From Gordonia sp. OPL2 (GTDB taxonomy: Bacteria > Actinomycetota > Actinomycetes > Mycobacteriales > Mycobacteriaceae), in contig NZ_RKME01000025.1 in assembly GCF_003797825.1 (NCBI RefSeq), forward strand, positions 1 to 64,000: DNA of 64,000 nt, given 5' to 3'. The notes beneath the pieces were generated by a model, which saw only the letters and a program-made list of their open reading frames with translations, made no database searches and had not been told where the DNA came from. The translations under genes and the position numbers were made by a program. Positions within the stretch are counted from its first letter, which is position 1, and each line of letters opens with the position of its first letter. Shown one piece after another: positions 34,801 through 41,084 of this stretch.

Positions 34801-35683
34801 GGCCGTGCATGGTGAGGTAGCCGCCGACCGCGATGACCGCCACCATGCCGAGCTGTGGGATCGCCGCCATCGTCGGGGTGAAGCGGGCGTTGATCTTTCC
34901 GGCCCGCAGGCGCAGCGAATAGAGTCGGCCGCCGAGGCCGACCAGCTCGTCGACGGCACGCTCCTCCTGGCCGAAACCCTTGACGACGCGCACGCCGGTC
35001 ACCGTCTCCTCGACATGCTGGGCGACGTCGGCGGCGGCCTGCTGCGCCGACCAGGTGGCGGCGAACAGCGTTCGGCGCGTGCGGAAGACGACGAATCCCA
35101 CCACCGGGAAGATGAGCAGTGCGACGCAGGTGAGCAGCGGGGACAGGTAGGCCATGATCCCGATCGCGAGGACCACCTGTACCGCGGCTCCCGCCGACAA
35201 CGGCACCATCGCGAGCAGCCCCTGCACGATCTGCAGGTCGGAGATCGACCGCGACACGATCTGGCCGGTGCGGATCTGGTTCTGCGCGTTGCCGTCCAGG
35301 TGCAGCAGCGTGTCGAGCAGCCGGAGGCGCAGCGCGTTCTGCACGTTGATCGAGAGGCGACCCGCGGTGAGCCGTCGACCGAACTGACAGCCGTAACGGA
35401 CGACCGCGAGGACGAGCAGTGCCACCACGATCGTCCGAAGCGAGAGCCCGTCGTGCACCGCGCCGGTCGCGTGGTCGATCGCGGCCTTCGCGAGCAGCGG
35501 TGCGAGCAGATCGACGCCCACGGCGACCACGGTCACCCCAAGCGTGATCAGGACGAGTCGGCGGTGACGCCAGCACTCGGCCGCCAGCCGTCGGATCCAG
35601 CGGCGGGGGGCGGTCGGGTCTGGTGTGGTCGAGCGCGGTTCGGGTCGGGTGGCTCGGGTCTCGGTCTGGAGCGTCGGAGTCAC
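31823..35683 (-). CDS. Fused two-half ABC exporter (Rv0194-like multidrug type)
   Basis: 1286 residues with two complete half-transporters in one chain, each with six membrane helices and an ATPase domain. NBD1 has Walker A GRPGSGKST near 390, signature LSGGQRQR near 505 and Walker B VLVLDDATSAVD, in which Asp replaces the catalytic Glu. NBD2 has GKTGAGKST near 1064, a non-standard signature LSSGQRQ near 1168 and canonical LLLLDEATATLD. The two deviations fall in the same composite site, as in heterodimeric exporters with one degenerate ATP site. The linker between the halves is Gly/Pro-rich. The start ATGA overlaps the stop of the upstream gene. Substrate is unknown. Confidence 0.88.
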   Translation of the reverse strand: MTPTLQTETRATRPEPRSTTPDPTAPRRWIRRLAAECWRHRRLVLITLGVTVVAVGVDLLAPLLAKAAIDHATGAVHDGLSLRTIVVALLVLAVVRYGCQFGRRLTAGRLSINVQNALRLRLLDTLLHLDGNAQNQIRTGQIVSRSISDLQIVQGLLAMVPLSAGAAVQVVLAIGIMAYLSPLLTCVALLIFPVVGFVVFRTRRTLFAATWSAQQAAADVAQHVEETVTGVRVVKGFGQEERAVDELVGLGGRLYSLRLRAGKINARFTPTMAAIPQLGMVAVIAVGGYLTMHGHITAGTFLAFATYIASMTALARLLTNLVVSAQLARAAVDRVYDVIDHPHDAAEANTATLPDGPLGIRLSGVGFAFGDRPVLADVDLTVGPGECVAVVGRPGSGKSTLADLAGRYYRPGSGVVELVSADGAAHPVEELAPDALRAAVSVVFDEPFLYSDTIAANIVLGPTTAADEGGEPSARLISAAQRADAWEFIDALPDGFDTVVGERGLTLSGGQRQRVALARALYTESRVLVLDDATSAVDATTEAQILRSLRADHRTMLLLAHRRSTLTLADRVAVLDEGRIVDIGTVAELDERCALFRSLMASGDPEVAGRGTTQELPPSVDLDRLWPEASQEISTTDTTIRRPATPTTGPGGGGAKGGSGIGGALGSMPATPELLAAVDALPPADEEPHVDVDAARTESRSFSLRGLLTPVRWLLVAAIVAIAIDTVVGLAFPTLARTVIDAASRTDESTLWWATAIGVVLVGIGWIGSGTEILYSTRAGERVLFGLRVRSYAHLQRLGLDYYERELSGRIMTRMTTDVDALSTFLQTGLSTAIVAAFTLVGVSVALVLTDPLLGAIMLPVFPVLIIATVIFRRISSVAYTRSRELVSIVNADFQENIAGIKTTQTYRHTPAATARFTRRALDWVHARMVSQRAIATYFPFITLMSDLATAVAIAVGAHQITTGQLSAGTLVAFVLYLSMLFGPVQQLSQVFDGYQQAVVGLRRISDLLRTPSSLVRRDDTVDVPAHGFDGHAALDDVGFRYSGADRDALSGIDLTIEPGTSLALVGKTGAGKSTIVKLLARYYDPTTGAVRMDGTDIRDFTLADYRGRLGVVPQEPHLFTGTVADNIAYGRPGADRAAIAAAAHAVGAAGMIASLPGAMNHPIGERGQGLSSGQRQLIALARAELVEPDLLLLDEATATLDQATEALVLAAGEALTHRRTSVIVAHRLATAARADVIAVVDDGRIVEMGTHAELLTLGKRYRAFWDAGVAPDADGIATAGDMRLR

Positions 35684-36450
35684 CGATCGCCGTCGGGAAG
35701 CCGAGTGGCCCCGGGGAGTGCGGTGTCATCGAGGACCTCGCCGTCGATCGTCCAGGTCGACGGCGGCGGGCCGAACGCCTCCCGGGCGTTGGTGACGACG
35801 CGTTTGCCGAGGGCACGGTTGCCGACACCACCGATCATCGCGCCGATCCCGGCGGGCAGCAGCTTGCCGAACAGCAGGGGAGCACGTTTGATGGCGTACT
35901 TCTTGGTGAGCTTGTTGATCAGCATCTTGTTGAGCTTGCCGACGCCGCCGCCCGGTATCGCGGCCCCGCCCAGTCGGCGCAGGGCGCCGCCCTGGGTGCC
36001 GACGAGTCGCCCGAGTGCGACGACCCCCTCCTCCCCGAGGGCGACGGCGAGCACGAGGGTCTTGCGCCGCTCGGAGTCGTGCACCGGAATCCCGTGCACC
36101 TCGGCGATGGACAGCGCCAGGAGGGCCGAGGCCTCCAGGAAGAAGGCGGTCTCCCCGGTCATCGCGCCGAGGGCGGTCATCGTTCCGACCCCGGGTACCG
36201 CGGCGGTCGCGCCGACCGCGCCGCCGGAACCTGTCACCGCGGTCAGGTAGTGCTTCTCCAGGCGGGCGATGATCTGCGCCGGCGACTCCTCGGGGTGTGC
36301 TGTCCGCAGACCGCGCACGTACTTTGCCACGGCGGGCGCCTGGAGGCGCTGCGCGCGGTCGAGCAGGCCGCCGGTGACCTCGACGGCCTTGCCCGGAGGC
36401 TGTTGCGCGCCACCGGATCCGTGGCCGGAACGCTTGCTGATGTCAACCAT
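35680..36450 (-). CDS. Glycine-rich, probably membrane-associated protein, possibly EcsC-like
   Basis: 256 residues, no certain family. The features are YVRGLRTAHPEESPAQIIA, then LEKHYLTAVTGSGGAVGATAA and a Gly/Ala-rich hydrophobic stretch (VPGVGTMTALGAMTGETAFFLEAS), with a second (FGKLLPAGIGAMIGGVG) further on. This resembles EcsC-family proteins, often linked to ABC exporters. It overlaps the upstream reductase gene by 8 nt and the ABC exporter gene by 4 nt, so the three form one operon. Start at ATG 36450. The open frame upstream belongs to the antisense of nothing recognisable. Confidence 0.6.
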   Translation of the reverse strand: MVDISKRSGHGSGGAQQPPGKAVEVTGGLLDRAQRLQAPAVAKYVRGLRTAHPEESPAQIIARLEKHYLTAVTGSGGAVGATAAVPGVGTMTALGAMTGETAFFLEASALLALSIAEVHGIPVHDSERRKTLVLAVALGEEGVVALGRLVGTQGGALRRLGGAAIPGGGVGKLNKMLINKLTKKYAIKRAPLLFGKLLPAGIGAMIGGVGNRALGKRVVTNAREAFGPPPSTWTIDGEVLDDTALPGATRLPDGDR

Positions 36451-37501
36451 GAACGGGCACCCAATCCTCGGCGGGAACGACTTCTGCGGGTTTCGGCGGT
36501 CCCGGCGGGGTGCCGTCGCCGAACGGCCGCCCACCGAGCTCCTCCCGGTGGTGCGGCGTCAGCCAGGTGGTGAGATCCGGTCCGTCCGGGACGATCCCGG
36601 TGGGGTTGATGTCCCGGTGGACCACGTAGTAGTGACGCTTGATCTGGCTGAAGTCGATCGTGTCACCGAATCCGGGTGTCTGGAACAGGTCGCGGGCATA
36701 GGCCCACAGCACCGGCATCTCCGACAGCTTCGACCGGTTGCACTTGAAGTGTCCGTGGTACACGGGATCGAATCGGGCCAGGGTCGTGAACAGGCGGACG
36801 TCGGCCTCGGTGATGGTGTCGCCCACCAGGTATCGGCGTCCCGACAGCCGCTCGGTGAGTTCGTCGAGCTTGGTGAACAGCCGGGCGTAGGCCTTGTCGT
36901 AGGCGTCCTGGCTCCCGGCGAAGCCACAGCGGTAGACGCCGTTGTTCACCTCGGTGTACACGCCGTGGGCCACCTCGTCGATCTCGTCTCGCAGGTGCTC
37001 CGGGTACAGGTCCGGCGCACCCGGCCGGTGATGCTCGGTCCACTCGAGTTCGAGGTCGATGGTGATCTGCGGGAAATCGTTGGTGACCACCGCGCCGGTG
37101 GGGACATCCACGATCGCCGGCACGGTGATGCCCTTGGGGTAGCCGGGGAACCGCTTCTCGTAGGCGTCCTTGAGGCGCGGGATGTGCAGGACCGGATCGA
37201 GTCCGCCCGGATCGAGATCGAAGGTCCACGAGTCGGCGTCATGCGTCGGCCCGCACATCCCCATCGAGATCGCGTCCTCGAGACCGAGGAGGCGACGCAC
37301 GATGATCGTCCGGTTCGCCCACGGGCAGGCGCGGGCGACCACCAACCGGTAGCGACCCGCCTCGACGGGGTAGCCGTCCCGCCCGTCGCGGGTGATCCGG
37401 GTCTCGATGTATTTCGTGTCGCGGACGAACTCCTGGCCCGTGGTCACGTAGACACCCTGTTCGTCCCCGCTGTGTTCGTCGCCGGCGTTCTCGGTGCTCA
37501 T
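36443..37501 (-). CDS. Glutathionyl-hydroquinone reductase-like (YqjG/ECM4) oxidoreductase
   Basis: 352 residues of the Xi-class glutathione-transferase fold. The thioredoxin-like domain carries the nucleophile Cys59 in RACPWANR. The helical domain has FKCNRSKLSEMPVLW and IKRHYYVVH, both family hallmarks. In proteobacteria the enzyme reduces glutathionyl-hydroquinones. Mycobacteriales use mycothiol, so the thiol partner here is probably not glutathione (inference). Start ATG 37501 has GGGAGG close upstream and TACCCT at 7 nt. It is divergent from padR across a perfect palindrome. Confidence 0.87.
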   Translation of the reverse strand: MSTENAGDEHSGDEQGVYVTTGQEFVRDTKYIETRITRDGRDGYPVEAGRYRLVVARACPWANRTIIVRRLLGLEDAISMGMCGPTHDADSWTFDLDPGGLDPVLHIPRLKDAYEKRFPGYPKGITVPAIVDVPTGAVVTNDFPQITIDLELEWTEHHRPGAPDLYPEHLRDEIDEVAHGVYTEVNNGVYRCGFAGSQDAYDKAYARLFTKLDELTERLSGRRYLVGDTITEADVRLFTTLARFDPVYHGHFKCNRSKLSEMPVLWAYARDLFQTPGFGDTIDFSQIKRHYYVVHRDINPTGIVPDGPDLTTWLTPHHREELGGRPFGDGTPPGPPKPAEVVPAEDWVPVHG

Positions 37502-37508
37502 GCCTCCC

Positions 37509-37514
37509 AGGGTA
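37509..37514 (-). promoter_or_regulatory. -10 element for the reductase-exporter operon (leaderless pattern)
   Basis: On the minus strand TACCCT lies 7 nt before ATG 37501. The palindrome at 37556-37573 lies about 40 bp upstream of this -10, just beyond where its -35 element would be. Confidence 0.4.
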
Positions 37515-37555
37515 GTGATCGTCACCGACGGTTGGCATCGGATGCTTCGAGCGGT

Positions 37556-37573
37556 ATATTCCACGTGGAATAT
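37556..37573. promoter_or_regulatory. Perfect 18-bp palindrome ATATTCCACGTGGAATAT, probable PadR operator
   Basis: An exact palindrome in the divergent gap between the reductase operon and padR. It ends 26 nt before the padR GTG start. AT-rich arms in a high-GC genome and exact symmetry are expected of an autoregulated operator for a dimeric PadR protein, which could control both directions. Confidence 0.75.
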
Positions 37574-37599
37574 TTGGGTTGGATCATGGGAGACACCAC

Positions 37600-38244
37600 G
37601 TGGGATCGACATCGTGCGGGCCGTTGCCGCCCCTGGCGGTTCTCGTCCTCGGTCTGGTCGCGGAGCGGCCGATGCACCCCTACGAGATGTTCCAGACGAC
37701 GATCGAGCGACGGGAGGACCGCCTGGCGAAGTTCCGGCCGGGCACCATGTATCACACGGTCGATCGGCTGACCGCCAAGGAACTGATCGAGGTCCATGAG
37801 GTCCGTCGCGAGGGCAATCGGCCGGAGCGGACCGTCTACTCGATCACCGATCGCGGCCGGCAGGCGCTGTTCGAGAGTCTCGAGCAGATACTGGAGCGAC
37901 ACCCGACGGAGTACTCCGAGTTGTATCTCGCGCTCGCCGAGGCGCACGGATTGCCGCGCGAGCGCGTGATCGAGTTGCTGAGCACCCGACTCGACGCGAT
38001 GCGCGCCGATCTGGCCGATCTGGACGCGGCGGCCGCGGTCGTCCGCGACCGCGGCACACCCGAGATGTTCTATCTCGACGTCGGCTGCCGGATCGCGACG
38101 CTGGCCACCCAGATCGACTGGGTCGCCGACCTCGTCGAACGATTGCGCACGTCCACCATCGAATGGCTCGACGACCCCGACTCGCCGTACCACGGCAGTG
38201 CCGTGGTCGCGGGCCCATCTCTGCAGAAAGCGAACGACGAATGA
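37600..38244 (+). CDS. PadR-family transcriptional regulator
   Basis: 214 residues. The winged-helix domain (about residues 10-85) has the PadR pattern AVLVLGLVAERPMHPYEMFQTT, then FRPGTMYHTVDRLTAKELIE, with the wing RTVYSITDRGRQAL. The C-terminal domain is helical (type s2-like). GTG 37600 is selected by GGGAG 7 nt upstream. An in-frame ATG at 37579 lies before that site. The stop overlaps the start of the MFS gene by 4 nt, so this regulator probably controls its own efflux pump. Confidence 0.88.
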   Translation: MGSTSCGPLPPLAVLVLGLVAERPMHPYEMFQTTIERREDRLAKFRPGTMYHTVDRLTAKELIEVHEVRREGNRPERTVYSITDRGRQALFESLEQILERHPTEYSELYLALAEAHGLPRERVIELLSTRLDAMRADLADLDAAAAVVRDRGTPEMFYLDVGCRIATLATQIDWVADLVERLRTSTIEWLDDPDSPYHGSAVVAGPSLQKANDE

Positions 38245-39752
38245 CCTCCACCCCGACCCCCGCCGCGCAGGTGACGACGCGGCCCTGGGCTGCGATGCTG
38301 GCGCTCTGCGTCGGCTTCTTCATGATCCTGGTCGACATGACGATCGTGGCCGTCGCGCAGCCGCAGATCCAGGTCGCCCTCGACACCGATGTGAACGGGA
38401 TCGTCTGGGTCTCCAGTGCGTATCTGCTCACCTATGCGGTGCCGCTGTTGATCACGGGCCGACTCGGTGACAAATTCGGTCCGAAGCGGGTCTATCAGAT
38501 CGGCCTGCTCGTGTTCACCATCGCGAGCGTCTGGTGCGGACTGTCCGGCTCGATCGGCGAACTCATCGCCGCCCGCGCGCTGCAGGGTGTCGGTGCCGCA
38601 CTCATCACACCGCAGACCATGGCGCTGATCACGCGCATCTTCCCGCCCGAGAAGCGCGGCGCCGCAATGGGTGTCTGGGGCACCGTCGCCGGTGTCGCGA
38701 CCCTCGTCGGGCCGCTGCTCGGCGGTGTCCTCACCGACGCCTTCGGCTGGGAGTGGATCTTCTTCGTCAACCTGCCCGTCGGTGTGGTCGGTCTGATCCT
38801 CGCCGCGATCCTCGTGCCCGACGTCGAGACACACGATCACCAGTTCGACTGGATCGGCGTGTTCCTGTCCGCCATCGGTCTGTTCGCCCTCGTGTTCGGC
38901 ATCCAGGACGGCGAGAAGTACGACTGGAACGCCTGGATCTGGGTGCTCATCGTCGGCGGTGTCGCCGTGATGGCCCTGTTCGTCTATTGGCAGTCGCGCA
39001 TCAAGGGCGAGCCGCTCGTCCCGCTGTCGCTGTTCCGGGACCGCAACTTCTCCCTGGCCAACATCGGTATCGCGTCGATGGGGTTCGCGATCTCCGGACT
39101 GATGATCCCGACGATGTTCTTCCTGCAACTCGTCGGCGGCATGACGCCCACGCAGTCCGCGGTGATGATGGTGCCGATGGCGTTGCTGACCGGCGCACTC
39201 GCGCCGATCGTCGGCCGCATCCTCGATCGGGTCCACCCCCGCACGATCATCGCCTCCGCGCTGTTCCTCAACGCCGTCGCGGTCGCATGGCTCGGCATGA
39301 TCGCCCGCCCGACGACGCCGGTGTGGCAGTTGATCATCCCGATGTGTCTCATGGGCATCGCCTCGGCCGGTATCTGGGCCCCGCTCGCGGCGACCGCCAC
39401 GCGCAACCTGCCCTGGCATCAGGCCGGCGCCGGAGCCGGCGTGTACAATACCACGCGCATGATCGGGTCGGTCCTCGGTGCGGCCGCGGTCGGCGCCCTG
39501 ATGCAGACCCGACTGGCCGCGGAACTGCCCGGTGTCGACACCGAGCACCACAGCGCCGTCGGACAGTTGCCGGCGATGGTCCGTGAGGGATTCGCGACGG
39601 CCATGGGGGAGACGCTGTACCTGCCGGCCGCCATTCTGCTCATCGGCGTGGCCGCTGCACTCTTCTTCATCAAGCCGCGACACCAGACGCCGCCGGCGCC
39701 GACGCGTCCGGCGGGAGACCCGGCGGCCTCCGGGCAGGTGCCGACCGCCTGA
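38241..39752 (+). CDS. DHA2/EmrB-QacA type MFS efflux transporter (Rv1250-like)
   Basis: 503 residues, about 14 membrane helices. Motif signatures include LDTDVNGIVWVSSAYLLT, GRLGDKFGPKRVY (motif A, near residue 75), the LVDMTIV motif D1 in helix 1 near residue 30 (drug/H+ antiporter subset) and LVGPLLGGVL (motif C) in helix 5. It exports hydrophobic or quinone-like compounds in homologues. The substrate here is unknown, though the neighbouring hydroquinone reductase makes quinones a reasonable guess (inference). Translationally coupled to padR. Confidence 0.9.
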   Translation: MTSTPTPAAQVTTRPWAAMLALCVGFFMILVDMTIVAVAQPQIQVALDTDVNGIVWVSSAYLLTYAVPLLITGRLGDKFGPKRVYQIGLLVFTIASVWCGLSGSIGELIAARALQGVGAALITPQTMALITRIFPPEKRGAAMGVWGTVAGVATLVGPLLGGVLTDAFGWEWIFFVNLPVGVVGLILAAILVPDVETHDHQFDWIGVFLSAIGLFALVFGIQDGEKYDWNAWIWVLIVGGVAVMALFVYWQSRIKGEPLVPLSLFRDRNFSLANIGIASMGFAISGLMIPTMFFLQLVGGMTPTQSAVMMVPMALLTGALAPIVGRILDRVHPRTIIASALFLNAVAVAWLGMIARPTTPVWQLIIPMCLMGIASAGIWAPLAATATRNLPWHQAGAGAGVYNTTRMIGSVLGAAAVGALMQTRLAAELPGVDTEHHSAVGQLPAMVREGFATAMGETLYLPAAILLIGVAAALFFIKPRHQTPPAPTRPAGDPAASGQVPTA

Positions 39753-39758
39753 GCGTCG

Positions 39759-39776
39759 GCCGGGGTCGGGCCCGGC
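39759..39776. terminator. Short hairpin after the MFS gene
   Basis: GCCGGG (39759-39764) and CCCGGC (39771-39776) form a 6-bp stem with a 6-nt loop, 6 nt after the MFS stop codon. Confidence 0.35.
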
Positions 39777-39838
39777 GTCGCGTCCCACAGTCTGTCGGCC
39801 CGCACTCGTAGGATCTCCTCGAGAGTCGGAGGTGAGAC

Positions 39839-41059
39839 ATGACCGTGCCGTTGTTCGAGCTGGACGAGGTGACCTCGTCCGACGGCGAGCGCCACCAGGG
39901 CGCCGTCCGCGAGGTCACCTTCGTCCATACCGCCGACTGGCAGCTCGGCATGACTCGGCGTTACCTCGACGCCGAGTCGGCGCACGCCTACGGTGCCGCC
40001 CGGCTGGATGCGGTCGAACGCATCGGGGCGCTGGCGCTCGAGGTCGGAGCCGAGTTCGTCGTCGTCTCCGGGGACGTGTTCGAGGATCACCGGGTGTCCT
40101 CGCGCATCATCCGGCGCACCCTCGACATCCTCGCCGGCTTCGCCGTACCGGTGTATCTCCTTCCGGGCAACCATGATCCGTTCGACGCCGCGGGCATCTA
40201 CCGCTCCCGGACCTTCGTCCAGGCGTGCCCGGACAACGTCGTGGTGCTCTCGACGCCCGGCGTGCACCGGGTGCGCGACGGCGTCGAGGTGGTGGCAGCC
40301 CCCTGGTCTCACAAACATCCGGGTACCGATCTCGTCGACGCCCAGGTCTCGCGGTTGCGGCCGAGCGAGGACATCCGGGTCGTTGTCGGCCATGGTGGGA
40401 CCGACGAGACGAGTCCCGGCGACGACGCCGCACTGATAGCAGTGGCGCGTCTCGAGGACTCGATAGACGCCGGACTCGTCGACTATGTCGCACTGGGAGA
40501 CCGCCACTCGGTGACGTCGGTCGGTCGGAGCGAACGTGTCTGGTACGCGGGCGCCCACGAGGTGACGAACTTCGACACCATCGAGGAACAGCCCGGCCAC
40601 GCCCTCGTGGTGACCCTCCGCCGCGGGCCGGCCGGTCGTGAGGTGACCGTCACACCGCATCGTGTCGGTCAATGGTCGTTCCGCAGCATCACCCGTGACA
40701 TCGCCGGCAGTGCCGACATCGAGGCCCTGCGCGTCGAGCTCGCGGCGATCGAGGACAAACCGCGGGTGGTCGTCCGACTCGGCCTCGTCGGCACGGTCAC
40801 CGTCGCGGAGAACGCGATGCTCGACGACCTTCTCGAGGAGTTCGCCGACCGTTTCGCGGCGGTCACCCGCTCCGAACGCGACGACGACCTCGTCGTGGTC
40901 GCGGCCGACGGCGACGCCGACGACCTGGCGGTGAGCGGCTACGCACAGGCGGCGGCGCAGGAGTTGTTGGGACTCAGCCGTTCCGATGACGCGGATGCGG
41001 CCGGGGCGGCACGCGATGCGCTCGGGCTCCTTCGGCGCCTGGCCGGGACGACGCGATGA
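39839..41059 (+). CDS. SbcD/Mre11-like DNA repair exonuclease subunit (Rv1277-like)
   Basis: Calcineurin-fold nuclease, 406 residues. Metal motifs: HTADWQLG at 30-37 (D-x-H variant with Asp33), SGDVFED near 79, GNHDP near 108, then the VGHGG and LGDRHS segments where the usual H-x-H lies. The last replaces the canonical GHxH by GDRHS. The C-terminal 150 residues are a capping domain. GGAGGTGAGAC precedes the ATG. The adjacent coiled-coil ATPase gene begins 25 nt after the stop, so the pair should form an Mre11-Rad50-like complex. Confidence 0.85.
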   Translation: MTVPLFELDEVTSSDGERHQGAVREVTFVHTADWQLGMTRRYLDAESAHAYGAARLDAVERIGALALEVGAEFVVVSGDVFEDHRVSSRIIRRTLDILAGFAVPVYLLPGNHDPFDAAGIYRSRTFVQACPDNVVVLSTPGVHRVRDGVEVVAAPWSHKHPGTDLVDAQVSRLRPSEDIRVVVGHGGTDETSPGDDAALIAVARLEDSIDAGLVDYVALGDRHSVTSVGRSERVWYAGAHEVTNFDTIEEQPGHALVVTLRRGPAGREVTVTPHRVGQWSFRSITRDIAGSADIEALRVELAAIEDKPRVVVRLGLVGTVTVAENAMLDDLLEEFADRFAAVTRSERDDDLVVVAADGDADDLAVSGYAQAAAQELLGLSRSDDADAAGAARDALGLLRRLAGTTR

Positions 41060-41084
41060 CCTCGTCACCGTCGAGGACCCGGCG

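Noticed and set aside
34406..36250. 614-residue plus-strand open frame opposite the ABC exporter
   Set aside because: It is a shadow of the exporter and the glycine-rich protein gene, with no recognisable domain.
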